A stretch of 64,000 bases of DNA from Druceiella hillmani (GCA_039881145.1 JAYKKI010000060.1:8704501-8768500), one strand, 5' to 3'. Shown: positions 12,601 through 23,839, counted from the stretch's first letter. Numbers and translations are program-made. Notes: generated by a model not told the origin, from the sequence alone.

Positions 12601-13163
12601 AGCATTTAGTAAGCACAGAGCTGCACTTAATTTGTTTTATTTTCTAACTATTACATATTTGTTTCATCAAAAACTGACTACATAAAGTTTTTGAAATAAA
12701 AACAGGATGATAACTTTTGGTTCGTTTCATTCCTGTTCTCTTTTACAAATAGACGTCCAAAATCAGTAATTTAGAAATTATTTTAATAAATTGTCCCCAT
12801 TTTGCAGGCCGGAAGAAGAAAAAGAAGAAAATCCTCAAGAAACTTCTCCCGATCCTAGCTTTGATCAAGCTTAAAGCTGCTGCCCTCATTCCACTCTTCC
12901 TAGGCATAATTGCCATAGTTGCTGTAAAAGCTCTACTTATTGGCAAAATAGCGTTAATCAGTTCGGCCGTCGGCATCATCAGAACTTTGTTAGCTGGTAA
13001 AGGTAAAGGCGGCATATTCGGTGGTTTTGGTGGTGGCGGTGGAGCTCCAGAGCATGTTGAAGAATATCCATATCCTGCCAGTGGCCAGCCCCAAGGATGG
13101 GGGCGAAAAATGGAAGAGGCACAGAATCTGGCGTATAACGCCCATGAAAAAAAGATCGAATAA
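3684..13163 (+). CDS. Osiris family protein (Osi-A), 3 exons
   Basis: Spliced CDS: exon 1 3684-3851, exon 2 11556-11799, exon 3 12808-13163; 768 nt, 255 aa. Introns use GT/AG, phase 0 then phase 1. ATG 3684 is chosen because it starts a signal peptide (MKYLNFVVLFVCALSARGFP); an in-frame upstream ATG at 3639 would bury it. Residues 46 and 54 form the C-x7-C pair ending LCLK. Exon 2 has PRSAR and ESRLVD-like blocks (IDSRLVDMVMDFLE). Exon 3 opens with a basic run (about 139-148), then a hydrophobic segment of about 160-200 with LIPLFLGIIAIVAVKALLIG, a Gly-rich linker, GWGR, and AQNLAY at 242-247, the family's AQXLAY motif. This order is diagnostic of Osiris/DUF1676 proteins, which enter the secretory/endosomal route in cuticle-secreting cells. 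The molecular function is unknown. AATAAA motifs overlap and follow the stop. The numbered orthologue is not assigned. Confidence 0.95.
4660..5115. repeat. 254-bp tandem duplication
   Basis: Two adjacent copies with 254-bp spacing, for example GTTTTGGGTAA at 4691 and 4945. They share CTCGTAAAAGA, ACTAGACAATATATTTTT and CAAAGGTTT blocks and are about 85-90% alike by eye. No coding content. The origin is local duplication inside the intron. Confidence 0.8.
6449..6522. repeat. Near-perfect palindrome, ~36-bp arms
   Basis: The centre is CTGCAG at 6484-6489. The arms read TATCTTAACATTT...AATACTAATGACAGTTACTG and its reverse complement, differing by about one base in the A/T run. There is no spacer. 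It borders a local duplication (6540-6990) and could be a foldback footprint or a cruciform-prone relic. Confidence 0.85.
6540..6990. repeat. ~243-bp direct duplication
   Basis: Two diverged direct copies, aligned at GTTCACAAAATGG (6625 and 6868) with shared AGATATATTTTTGTTCTAAAA and GAAATCAAAGAG blocks. Non-coding; the 61-codon open frame across the first copy is broken in the second. Confidence 0.75.
7738..8036 (-). mobile_element. Foldback MITE, copy A
   Basis: The inverted arms run about 7783-7888 and 7926-8031 around a ~37-bp loop. They contain the family core CACGAC..AGATTTCGTTGTAT and CAACATCTTCAGGTGG. The left side carries an extra tail (ATTGAATATATTTGGCGTT, 7740-7758) that the right side lacks, which sets its orientation as minus relative to copies B and C. 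A/T-rich flanks (ATTCTTTTTTAT versus AATTTTTTTTTAT) may be a decayed target duplication. No ORF, so mobilisation would need a transposase in trans. Confidence 0.8.
8270..9225. repeat. ~223-bp tandem array
   Basis: About four units plus a 5' partial. AAGTGGGAAAGT recurs at 8419, 8672, 8896 and 9119, giving steps of 253, 224 and 223; the first includes a ~30-bp local duplication. Each unit contains AAAGTGGGAAAG and the opposed CTTTTCCCACTTT, so each can form a stem. The TATTATACTAATATATAAAG motif followed by TTTGTTATTTGTTTATTC recalls transposon-derived repeats frequent in insects (memory, not a search). Confidence 0.8.
9480..9700. promoter_or_regulatory. GC-richer intronic island, candidate enhancer
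   Basis: A non-repetitive, GC-richer block in intron 1 of Osi-A, next to tandem arrays. It holds GACGACGACGATCGATGTCG, ACGCGGGTAAAACTGCGGGG and the symmetric A/T box CTATTAAATAAATAG (about 9637-9651), which resembles a MEF2-type site. It has no open frame. The regulatory role is inferred from composition only. Confidence 0.25.
9840..10960. repeat. 156/180-bp two-monomer tandem array
   Basis: Monomers marked by CTCGATGCG or CTCGACGAG at 10007, 10163, 10318, 10499, 10656 and about 10833. The steps are 156, 155, 181, 157 and 177, so two monomer lengths are interspersed. The longer type has GCTACTTTCATATG and TAAGCGATAAATAT-like blocks; the shorter type has GTGTGGTGAAATTA and TTTTGAGAGCTATTATTAC. 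Satellite-like and non-coding. Confidence 0.8.
11800..12807 (+). other. Intron 2 of Osi-A
   Basis: Donor GTACGTT, acceptor TTTTGCAG. AT-rich; it contains a (TA)n tract at about 12131-12178 and nothing else recognised. The small minus-strand frame at 12423-12605 is not supported. Confidence 0.85.
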
Positions 13164-13870
13164 ATAATAAATTATGTAGTAGATATGAGCTTTGAAAGCT
13201 CCAGAGCTTTAAGTATTATATACAGTGATAGTTGTTAAAACGCACATGATTTATGTGTATTGAATACTTGTAAATGTTTAAAATTGGGGTCAAATATTTA
13301 AAGTTTTGTACGGCGAAGGTTTGTGTTAATTATGTATCTATTAAAAAATTATTTAAATTAATGTAAATATATATGTAATGTTATTACTGGAAATATTTGC
13401 AAAATATTTATTAATACCGTTAAGTTTATTATTTATTGAAACAAAATATACTTTAAGGAAGTTAAAAGATTGTTTTTATTTACTTTTGTTAGAAAACCTT
13501 AAAATGTTTAATATAGGTTTCCCGAGGGAAAAAGGATTGAATTCAAGTTTTACAATTTATATCTTAGGCCATATATTATCGATTGAAGAAAGTACGAAAA
13601 ATATGTCAATGTTAAGAATCCAGGAATTATTCCATTCGACTCTACTAAATATTTATTAAACAAGTTATTATTTTATTTCATTTCCGGCATTCTAACTATT
13701 TAAGTCAAGCATTCAAGTCATTGTTAGTTGATTTATAATACGTAACTATTATCAAATTAAACTTTTGTCCTTGTAAGATTTGATTGAAAATAAATAAGTA
13801 TACTATAACTTCAAAAAAGGTAATAATATCAATATTGATTTAAACGGGGTTCCACCCAATTATTTTAGAC
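13164..13870. other. 3' flank of Osi-A
   Basis: AATAAA occurs at 13159-13164, at 13166-13171 and again near 13790, so the polyadenylation site is uncertain. The 93-codon frame at 13378-13659 is AT-rich and lacks any domain. Confidence 0.4.
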
Positions 13871-13876
13871 ATGAAA

Positions 13877-14125
13877 AGTTACTAGGTAAAATGAAATGAA
13901 ACTATGTGATGTAGTATTATTTCTACTTTCTTTAAGTTCTTTACCATGACCTAGGTTTCGTTGTATTACAAAAAGAATTAGAAGATGATGTAATACAAAG
14001 AAACCTAGGTCGTGGTAAAGAACTTAAAGAAAGTAGAAATAATACTACATCACGTAGTTTCATTTAATTTTGAATAATAAATTTCTACAAAATTAAGGCC
14101 AAATGTATTCAATAGTTACTAGGTA
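13877..14125 (+). mobile_element. Foldback MITE, copy B, with 12-bp TSD
   Basis: The element runs 13889-14113, flanked on both sides by AGTTACTAGGTA (13877-13888 and 14114-14125), a clean 12-bp target duplication. The arms (about 13893-13965 and 13990-14066) carry the family core CCTAGGTTTCGTTGTATTAC. The loop is short and lacks the GGTGGGCTATTAGC segment of other copies. The asymmetric tail AAATTTCTACAAAATTAAGG..ATTCAAT lies on the right. Non-coding. Confidence 0.88.
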
Positions 14126-14943
14126 TATGAATATTCAAGGTATGTATATTCAAGGAAAAATAAGCATATTTGATATCAAAGCAAATTTGTACACGTCAAA
14201 TGGTATTTTTAAAGATTTTTTCATATCCATATGAATATAAACAGCATATGATATTACATCAGCTAATGTGTCCTATTTATGTTTACATATGGCTTAAGAC
14301 ATATGCTTACGACATAATATCTGAGCTATTTTTGTTGCCTTAATGATTGAATTCATACAAATGAGGAATTGTTATCTAAGATTTTAGGTATGTTGTTGGT
14401 ATTTCGCTTTATTAAAAATAGTTTGTAATCATACTTCGAAAAAAATTATGAGAAAAACGTTAACGATGATATGAAATTCTGACTTTAGACATTGTTAGAG
14501 ATATGCATGAATGCAGTATTAAGGAACGTGTTTTGGCACAAGTGGTGGAGAATATTTGTCTAATATAACTAAGACAAGTTTTTATTTCGCGAAGATAAAT
14601 CGCTGTGATGAAAAGCAGTTAGCCGCCAATCTTAAGTATTATTTTCCTACAATTAATGTAGTAAAATTTTCTAAATAGAAAAATAATTTCATTTATCGCA
14701 AATGGCAAATTTGGCAGTGATAAAGATTATATTTTTCTAAAGTAATATCTACTGTGTAGCCCGGTTTGATACGGCGTAGTTATAGAATATAAAACGGGGA
14801 ATTCTTCTATTTAAACGCGTACGAACTAAATATTAATTCGGTACTCATACTGTAAGTTTATTTGAACTTTAAGTAATCTATTTTCTAGAAGCGAGGTGCT
14901 AAAATCTAGGGTGGTGGTAAGATTAAATGTAAGTAATATTATA

Positions 14944-15589
14944 CAGCGTCGGATTGGCCGAGGTGGCGTTTTCCAGCCGGGCCCTAGCCTGCGCGGGCCC
15001 TCGATCCTGCCTACTGACGAAGATGGTTCATACATACTTAGAGAGCAATGAAACCAAAAAAAATGGAAAATGGTTGACTCTGGGGCCATCTATGAAACCT
15101 CCCCCTATTTTCGAACTCAAAGCGCTCAAAATATTTCTACTCGTAATTATTGACCTCTTCAAGCTCAATAATATTATTTTTTTATAATTTTTTTGCTTCT
15201 TGAGCTAGGAAAATAATACTAATGCCATTTTGGTTTTTGAAAAACAATATTTACCGGACGATTAACTGAATTGGGGTATTTGACGATGTATTTTGTAGAA
15301 GGAATAAAGTCTATTCGAAAATATTGCTCCATCAAGATATTTGAAAGTTGTTTTGCAACGATACTTTTTTAATAATTTTTATGGCAATATCTTCTAAATA
15401 AATTAACTTATTTTGAAGGTATTCGACGCGGTTTTTAAGTACTTTTGAAAAATTAATTTTTTGTCCAATAATATATATCATTGAAAATTAATAACATGTA
15501 CATTTGATTATTATACAATAATATCCCATCTACCCTTATACTAAGCTTGTGGAGAGCCACCCGGGTCCTTCCAGGCCAATCCGACCCTG
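14944..15589. mobile_element. hAT-like non-autonomous element
   Basis: The ends form imperfect inverted repeats: left CAGCGTCGGATTGGCC (14944-14959), and right GGCCAATCCGACCCTG (15574-15589), the reverse complement of CAGGGTCGGATTGGCC. Just inside are GC-rich GGGCCC blocks. Termini of the CAG-type with GGATTGGCC are typical of insect hAT elements. The flanking octamers ATATTATA and ATAGTATG match 6 of 8, compatible with a decayed 8-bp hAT duplication. At 646 bp with no transposase motif, it is an internally deleted derivative. Confidence 0.7.
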
Positions 15590-16040
15590 ATAGTATGTGT
15601 ATAAATAACTTATTAATATCAGAAAGCTGGTGTGATAGCAATTATGCCTATCCTTACTTTATTTTACTTTAGTTTGTTCAAAAAAACAGTTCTTATTTTG
15701 AGTCTTTTTTTCAAATTTTTGCCTGAAGATTATTTTTGACGCTTATTAAAAAAAAATAAAACTGCTTATTCGACTATAGAATTATATTCCCCGGTAACTC
15801 CTTGAGCGGAGTTTTGCAGATTTTCTGGTTGTCTGTGAGATATTACTTTGAACTTTGTAAATAAACAAATAATTATATAATTTATTTTGATTTAGGCTTA
15901 ATTACGATTAGAAAGCTGGATGGTAAGATGAAAAAGAATAATGTCATATATTTGTTGTTTTTTTACAGATGCATTTTTATGTAGATGCAAAAGGAAAAAC
16001 ATCGAAAAGAAAGGAGAGTAAATTTTAGTTATCGAAACAA

Positions 16041-16132
16041 ATGAAGTATACCTCGAAAGATACAAACGAAGTATACCTCAAAACAAACGAATACAAACGA
16101 AGTATACCTTGAAAGATACAAAAGACTCTTAG
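16041..16132. repeat. Short imperfect tandem repeat
   Basis: Three to four imperfect copies of a unit of about 25-30 bp containing AACGAAGTATACCTCGAAAG. No other feature nearby. Confidence 0.6.
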
Positions 16133-17019
16133 AAAATTATTCATTAAAAACTGAAATTTAAGGAGAGTGTGGTTTGTAGACTGAAGAAAAACATGGTGAG
16201 TTGATTTTATTTTTTTGTATAAAATAATAACAGTAAAAACCGAATATTTGATAGATATGAATGGCAGAATAAATTGAAATCGTTAAAAATATTTATAAAG
16301 TAACATTTAAAAGAATGCGTTTAGAGATATAATGAGAAGATAAGGAACCCGCTATTGTTAATTAGTCTAACTTTTAGACATGTTGATGATGATGGAAAGA
16401 AAATAGATGTTGGGGAATATTTCTTATAGATGGTGAAATCATTGTTATGTATTTCTGTAAAAAAATTAATATCAGAAAATACTTTCTGTAATCAGAAATT
16501 CAAATTGTAAATGTTCACTTGCACTACAGATTCCTCCATCTGAGGATCTTACGAAGCCATGGAAAACAACTTCAAAATAATGGTTTTTTATAAACACAAA
16601 AATGAATTTTTCTACAGATACACGGATTCTGACATAAATACAAAATTTAAAAACAAAGCAAGTTTATGTACTTAAATTAAAATTAATCAATTTTGTAGCA
16701 AACATTGGTTCAGATTTCATAGCAAAATTTTGGGATTCAAATTCTTTTTCGTTAAGACTGTCACGGAATTAAAGTATAAAGTATTTATGTGCAAAAATAG
16801 AGTAGTAACAATACATACACAGAAAACCCATTTTCTTTAATCGTAATATTTTCAATATAGATAAAAGAAGTTTAACTCTTACATTTTTAAAGGTTATCAT
16901 AATAAATTTCGTTACATTTATCCCATAACAATTTAATCCAGTAGGGCGAACATTTTAGTCGAACCTAATCTCCCGTAAGCTTTCAGGCATTCAATTACTT
17001 TTATAATACCATTCTTCCT

Positions 17020-17235
17020 ACTATGAAGGCCAGAAAGTCTCCTTGCAGGAATAACTCACGTAAAAGCATTCTCGGCGCTTTCGTAATATGTGAAAGCAAT
17101 AAATTTACGTTAAACACCGATCCGACGGTGAATGTTGACGGCAGAGGGGACATGACGTGTTTTGTGTTCGCCGACTTTATTACGTCCGGCAGAGGGTTCA
17201 TTTGTCAAAGAAAGATGTCAATATGTTCCAATCAT
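17020..17235. promoter_or_regulatory. GC-richer intergenic island
   Basis: A non-repetitive block clearly richer in G/C than its flanks, between Osi-A and Osi-B. It is open on both strands (17001-17201 minus, 17023-17253 plus), but neither translation shows a family signature. Blocks such as CCGATCCGACGGTGAATG and CGCCGACTTTATTACGTCC suggest constrained sequence. It could be a cis-regulatory module, an unrecognised exon or an old insertion. Confidence 0.25.
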
Positions 17236-17239
17236 TATA

Positions 17240-20200
17240 AAGTAGAGTTTTAATGGAATTTTGTATTTATTTTTATGAAAAAAATTTAATCGAGAGTGCC
17301 AAAAAAATGTATTCATTTTTTTGGCCTTATAATTGGGATAGTGATTGAATTTTTAATAGATAGATAACTTTAGTATATGAGAAAAATATATTCAATTAGG
17401 ATACCGTTAAATGAATTATTTAAAATTGTATTCAAATTGTCATACCTATCTATATTTCCATAACCATAGTCACGATTACATTATTCCCTCTAACTTTATT
17501 TATCGGTGAACCATGGATTTATCATTTTTTTAACTCCTTTTATTAATTAATGATCTACTTCAGATATGATTTGTCTACATAATTATCCGCTTGCTTAATT
17601 GCAACTGCTTTCATTTTATTTTTAATGACTAAATGGATTTTGATGTGGTTTCCATAATCTTGTAGATAAACGAAAGGTTACCGAATCTCAACATATAATA
17701 TAACTGTAGAATTATCCTATCTCTACATTAAATATATTTATAAAAAAAATGATTTAGGTGTACATAAGAAAAATGAAAGAATAAAAGAGATATTATTTTG
17801 TTTGTACAAGTGTCAGGTAAAAAATACTATCTTAATTCAAATGTTCAAAAGAAAACAACATAGGAGATGAATAAAATATGCGAATTTAATATTTTCAAAA
17901 ATTCTTTTAGCACAACAATGAAGTACCTACTACCGACGCACAGTAATTACATAAATTATTTCAATATATATATCAATAATTATTTCTATATATTGTTACA
18001 CACGGATATACCATTGACGAAATGAAAGTAGCCAGAATGGAAGTGTGAAATGTTATCCGAAAGGTAGGTGCTTCCATATTTGCGGGCAGATGCATGAGGG
18101 CAGACATCGTTTCGTACATATTTTTTAACGAATACATGGTTATGAGTTTGCTTTGTTCCCCCTGTTTTTTTTAAATTTTAGCCTTTGTTCAACTAATAAT
18201 TTCATTACTTTAGGAGGTTTTTATTAGGCGCTAAAAATTTGATCGTTACGTATTTTATTGTCTACATATATAAAAAGTTGCAGAATTAGAGTGTCATTTC
18301 TTTGAAAATGTTTACGAAAAATTGATTGAGAGGAACATAAAAGTAATAGAAAACATAAATATAGTTTTTGGAATGTTTGGTCATTTCTCTGCGAGCCTTT
18401 TTATTTGTTCGCATCGAGAAGCTAAATAATTACGATAAAATTGTTAATGGTGAATTTCGTTGGGTCTGGAGTAATTTAAAGGTTACGTTTTATCGCAATC
18501 GACCATAAAAAAAGTGATATGGCAATTTAATGCTTCAACGCAAAGTATTATTATTTAAAAGAAATAGCTTTTATAATTATTCTAATAAATGGTGTTACTT
18601 GTTTTTATCTTAAAGTTAAGTTAATAATATTTTCTAAAAGAAAAATATTGAAGTAGATACTGGGTGTAAAACTTACGTCATTGTGGGAGAGAACGTCCGT
18701 AAAAATAAGCGACGTGTATACATTCATTATCTAAATAACTTCAATATCATAATTTTCATGTTTATGGAATTACAAAAATTAGTAAACACGTGAATAAAAA
18801 TACTATTTTTAAGGAAAAAGTGAATTATAAAATTTGATGGTACATTTCGAAAGAGGTTAAAATTTTATTATTATGAAAAAAGGAGAAGTAATGCTTTTCC
18901 TAGAGCTTTTTAAAGCTTTTTCAAATATTTATTTTGACTATTCAATGTAAATCATGCGCTAATTTATTTCATAGTTAACCAGCGTTTATCATAAAAACAT
19001 ACCTCTTAATTTTTCTTAGAATTTTGAACTTATATATATTTCTTAACTCTTAAATATCTCAAACAATGGTATAAGTTCTAGTGTAAGTGAGAAAGAATAA
19101 AAAGTGCTGGTGTTTCAAAAAATGTACGTGAAGAAAATTATATTTAAATTACGCTAATATATATTTTAAGATCGTATATTTTTTGTATCTCAATTTACAG
19201 CCACTTGTAGCACTCATGGTGATTTTATATACGACAATGCAATAAATGGAGACACTTAGAAATTAATCTATTAGTGAGAGTTTATGCTTTCTTTGCTATG
19301 TCTGACTCGTACCAACCTACTTAAATAATCAGACTTTCGCTTTGCTGAACGCGCTGATGAAACTCGAACCGGATCTTGCTTGTTTCGGTTGTTAACGAAT
19401 TTTTTCAAGGCAATTAATAGACATATTTTCGATAAATATTATGTTTTGTTAATAAAGAATCTATTAATTTTTTTATATAATTGAGAGTAAATGGTTATTT
19501 TTATAATATTTAATACTTTTAATGTATGCAATATGGACGAATTTATTACTTTAATAGAAATCTCTTCTAGTCAAAAAAAACTCGAATTATGAACATAAAA
19601 GAGCGTAATTTTTTTTTTTGCAAGACCAGTATTTATGTGCGCTAATAATATAATATAAATATACCGATAGTAAAGGTATTAAGAAGAAAATGAGGAAATG
19701 GGAAAATTTATCTTTAAATTACTTAAATACAAGTTCTGATGATGTGTGTAAAAATAACCTTTAGAAATTCACAGATGATTCCTTTAATTATACTGGGACT
19801 TAGAACAAATTATATCAACATGTTTGAAAAGCTAATATTTTGGTAAAAAAGTAACTCATATTTAAAATTTTGATTATAACACTTTACGAAGAGTGCTAAA
19901 TCATCCCAAAGCTAATCCATAGAAGAAGGTATCTTCTCACAACATACCGTTTACGAGTTACGGATAGTTAGTTAAAATTGATAAAAATTCGACTTTTTTT
20001 CTCAAATTATTTCGTTAACTATTGATTGTGCATACATTTTATGCAAATTTCGTTGAGCCTTAACTCGTAAAATTAAATATTTTGTATAAAAATATCTAAA
20101 ATACACAACTCAGGACGTGATCGTCGACAGTGTTGGTAAAAAAAATGATTTACGCAAAGCCTAACTATGCAAAAGAAAATACAATTCACAAGGCAAAAAG

Positions 20201-20340
20201 ATATATATTTGAGAAATGTAAAATCATCTTAATCATTAACAACTGTTACATCTATATCTTATTACGTATCTGCTTACACCTCTTATAGTATATTAAATTT
20301 GATCCACTTGTTATCACACCAAGATTTTAAACCTTTTCAT
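17240..20340. other. Intergenic, nothing recognised
   Basis: AT-rich sequence with scattered small richer patches (for example 18000-18120 and 19290-19400) but no gene, RNA or repeat that can be supported. Confidence 0.5.
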
Positions 20341-20354
20341 ATTTAAACGTCAAC

Positions 20355-20580
20355 TGTCAAAACGTTGATCGGATAAAAGGCAGTTAATGCATTCGGTTCG
20401 CGTAGATATCGCCGACGTCTTTATCGCACGTGAGATGCGTTAATTCGACAGAAGTGAAGTTCCTGGCTGCTTCATCCGTGCAAATATCTTGAATAAATTG
20501 TAATAGGAAATTAAATTTAAATAATACCTACGTATCGCCGCCCGCTGCGTGCGCACTTCAATGTAGCACAGTGAGACATA
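20355..20580. promoter_or_regulatory. GC-richer island with CACGTG
   Basis: A non-repetitive richer block with TCGCGTAGATATCGCCGACG, a palindromic CACGTG at 20427-20432, and CGCCGCCCGCTGCGTGCGCA. It has no open frame of note and lies about 8 kb upstream of Osi-B. The enhancer reading is inference. Confidence 0.25.
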
Positions 20581-20603
20581 ATGTAATGTCATCGATAAGA
20601 TTC

Positions 20604-20605
<2 letters not shown>

Positions 20606-20663
<58 letters not shown>

Positions 20664-20672
20664 TTATATATA
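20606..20672. repeat. (TA)n microsatellite
   Basis: Long alternating T/A run with two ATTTATATAT interruptions. Confidence 0.95.
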
Positions 20673-20810
20673 CACTTTATACAGATGACCAGTATAAAGC
20701 AAATAATTGTCGATTATTAATATTCTAATTTTTCATTCTGCCATCAAACGTCTGAATTAAGGTATTCGTTTCTTACCCAAATCCATTACCTCCTAAAGCC
20801 CAATATTATG

Positions 20811-20862
20811 TAGTTTCATTAAATTGTGGATAATGAATTTCTACAAATTAACGCCAAATGCC
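20811..20862 (+). mobile_element. Solo tail of the foldback MITE
   Basis: TAGTTTCATTAAATTGTGGA followed by AATTTCTACAAATTAACGCC matches the outer end of the right arm plus the asymmetric tail of copies B and C. The hairpin itself is absent, so this is a truncated or recombined copy. Confidence 0.65.
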
Positions 20863-21074
20863 TGTGATCAGTGTTCTCTTATTTAGTTGCCTGTTGCTGT
20901 TTTCCTAGTAGTCTAAATATAAAAATACGGTTACTTTCTGTAAGAACTTTCATTTTTAATACCTTCTGTAAATTAAAGTCTTATCGATAGAAGAACGTAA
21001 AATAGATTATTGCTCTAAAAATGCGTTTCTTTCTTTTCAATAGTTGAGTTTTAAATAGGTAAAATTTTAATAGG

Positions 21075-21300
21075 TAAAATTGGCTTAGCCTTTCAGGGCG
21101 CTGCGCTCAACCGGTTTTCGGATTCGATTCCCAGCCGCTCAGAGTACGGGACTGGAGTTATGTTGCAATAGCGTAGCTTATAATGCTATAAATTAGTAAT
21201 GAGCAACAGCGCAATTGATGCGAAAAGCTATTCATTGCGATCACCAACCCGCTTTCCCAGCGTGGCGACAATCCAATTACTTTCAATGATACGCGCATTG
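21075..21300 (+). mobile_element. tRNA-derived SINE-like element
   Basis: A box-A-like TGGCTTAGCC (21081-21090) is followed by a box-B-like GGATTCGATTCCC (21120-21132), the usual pol III spacing for a SINE head. The 3' part contains GATCACCAACCCGCTTTCCC and CAGCGTGGCGAC, which resembles a conserved SINE central domain remembered from insects. It cannot fold as a functional tRNA in full. The ends are not defined. Confidence 0.45.
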
Positions 21301-21309
21301 GTAGAGAAG

Positions 21310-23060
21310 TTTGTCAAGCAGTGAAATTACATCGATTGCAGTTGATTGCAAATATGTTACGAATATGGTCGATTATTAAATTAATATTGAATTGCTTAAA
21401 ATAATAAAATGGTGTACTTTGTTTTATTTTTGTTTTAATAAAATAATTTTAGAGTTAGGGTTCAGAATGAAAAGAAAATATTGCTGCTCAAAAATCTCGT
21501 CTAGATCAATAAAAAAATTATTAAAATAAGCTTTATATTACAAATTTGTATTTAAAAGTACGACGTAAAGTTTAGATAACTAAACAGATTGACTGATATT
21601 TGGCCATGGCAATAGTTCATTACAACCAGAAGTTTTATAATTAATGGTTTAAAAATTACTCATTTATTTGGGATCTTATAAGTACACGCAGTCTACCTTT
21701 TAGAAAAGAACCTACTTGTCTGGCATTAGATGTCACTTGATACCGAAACTAATTTTTTTTATTATTTTCTGAAGCTTGAAGAAATTAAACATTTTTTACA
21801 TCAGTTCAGTAATCTGCTTTAAAAGTAACCTTATATTTATAATTAACAACAATTTAAATTATTTTAGATTCCAATTGTTGGGTTAACAGTCCCTATTCTT
21901 GTATTTAGTTAATCTGAATCATTGCCTAAGTAGCTTTCTATGAAACTAAAATACTAACATGATGATAAAACCAAATTAATCATTTCCGCAATGATTCTCT
22001 TACTTTCGATCTAATTGAAACAAACAAAATTTAAAAATAATATGTTTACAAATTCTGGAAAAGAAGTTATTATGTTAAGTTACGTAAACTTTGTACAAAT
22101 TGGCATATTGGGCGGAAAAAGTGTAATTTCTCCCATAAATTTATTTTCCTCCTAGACCAAGTATCACACTTAAGATGAGAAGAATGAACACTATCTGAAG
22201 TGTTAGACATTCTGACATCTTAGACTAGTAAAGATAGTGACGATGATCAATGAGGATATTTTTTCTAAAGTTCGGGCAAAGAAAAGTAGATAGCAAAGGT
22301 AAAAAAGTAGGTAGAGTAAATATAAACCTTAATTAATAAGATAAGATAAAATGTTTGCATGAACGCTATCAAGCTATTGCATTTGATTTTCGTAAAGTCT
22401 ATATACATAAATTTTTAATTACTAAATATGATAGGTATGCGCGTAAGAACACAAACAGGTCTATATATAACTATTTTATACAGAACATAACTCCAGACAA
22501 CATGAAATTTAGTGCAAAAATACTTAATTAGCCTGTGATTATGTATTAAATTTAAATATAATTCATATATGGTTAATAAACGCATATATAATTCTTCGTA
22601 CACATTTCATGTATGTTGTAAATGGAATTGTCAAACATTGATGTTGGAGTTGATACAATAGTCAGCGTGCAGCAGAGGACGAACGTCCATTCATAGGTTT
22701 CAAAACCTATTTTATGGGGATGAATTATGGGGATTTTTACGTGAATATATCTACTTATTAAAAAGTAACTTACTTGTAATCAAAGTCTTTAATGAAGAGT
22801 TCAATGTAAATGAAACAAAGTTATGAATAAATGATACTTAAGAAATAATTTATGTATAACTAACTTTTGCATGCATCTTCGGTCAAGATAGCAAATATTA
22901 TACACGTTGAGATTATTGCAAAATGAAAAAAAATCATTTTGCTGGTTCAATAAATATCTTGCACGGTCTATATACAAGTCGAGATAGTAAATTTTATTCA
23001 TCGATTAAAAAAGAACTATTATAGGAAAAAGTGGTATATTTATTAAATTTAATTATAAAC
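21310..23060. other. Intergenic, nothing recognised
   Basis: AT-rich, no supported gene. Small minus-strand frames (22415-22603, 22801-23001) have only AT-driven composition. Confidence 0.55.
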
Positions 23061-23071
23061 TAATCCTACAC

Positions 23072-23400
23072 TGAATATTATGTAAAAGTACCTAACCGTT
23101 TAGGCATAAATGAGTAGCAAACATTCGCTTTTATAATATTAACCCGATAAAAATTCCAGACGCGAGTTTTATTTCGGAGCACGGTCTCCAGACGTGAACA
23201 TTGACGTAATTCAAATGTAATAATAATTATTATGTACATTAAATATTATGTAAAAGTACCCAAATGTTTAGGCATAAATGAGTAACGAAAGTTCGCACTT
23301 ATAATATTAACCCGATAAAAGTTCCAGACGCGAGTCTTATTTCGGAGCACGGTCTCCAGACGTGAACATTGACGTAATTCAAATGTAATAATAAACAAAT
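23072..23400. repeat. 168-bp tandem duplication
   Basis: Two close copies, with ATTATGTAAAAGTACC at 23077 and 23245. They include CCCGATAAAAATTCCAGACG and GGAGCACGGTCTCCAGACG. They are highly similar, so the duplication looks recent. Confidence 0.88.
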
Positions 23401-23839
23401 TATTTCTGATTTTGCTAGTTTTACTTATAGTACATGTTTATTGTCTTACTATAACGTAGGTTGACTTTATATACAGAAACATATTACGACTCATTGATTA
23501 GTATATTTTTTTTATGACAATGGAATCGTAAAACCCATTATTGTGGAAATCTTTTAACCCATTATTGTGAAAAATATAAATCAGAAATCAAGTAAAATAC
23601 AATACAAACAAAAGAATATATTCTAAACATGGATCTACATTAAATACTTAAACAAATCCCAGAGACCAGGAGACAGCAGATCGTTTCATGGTTTGGGTAT
23701 AAGTTTTGAAACTTTGCTTCTTTCGTATAAATCTGAAAATAATTCTTTTTCATAGAAATAAACAAATGTTTCAGGAATAAATATACTTTAAGGCATATTT
23801 TTAAATATCACGTATTTAATAGAATATAATACGCGTTGC

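Noticed and set aside
13378..13659. 93-codon frame downstream of Osi-A
   Set aside because: AT-rich 3' flank without any domain or splice context.
14826..15187. Two overlapping frames with Pro/Arg/Gly-rich parts
   Set aside because: The unusual residues come from the GC-rich terminal repeat of the hAT-like element.
21081..21150. Possible tRNA gene
   Set aside because: Box-A/B-like motifs only; no complete cloverleaf, and the sequence continues into a SINE-like body.
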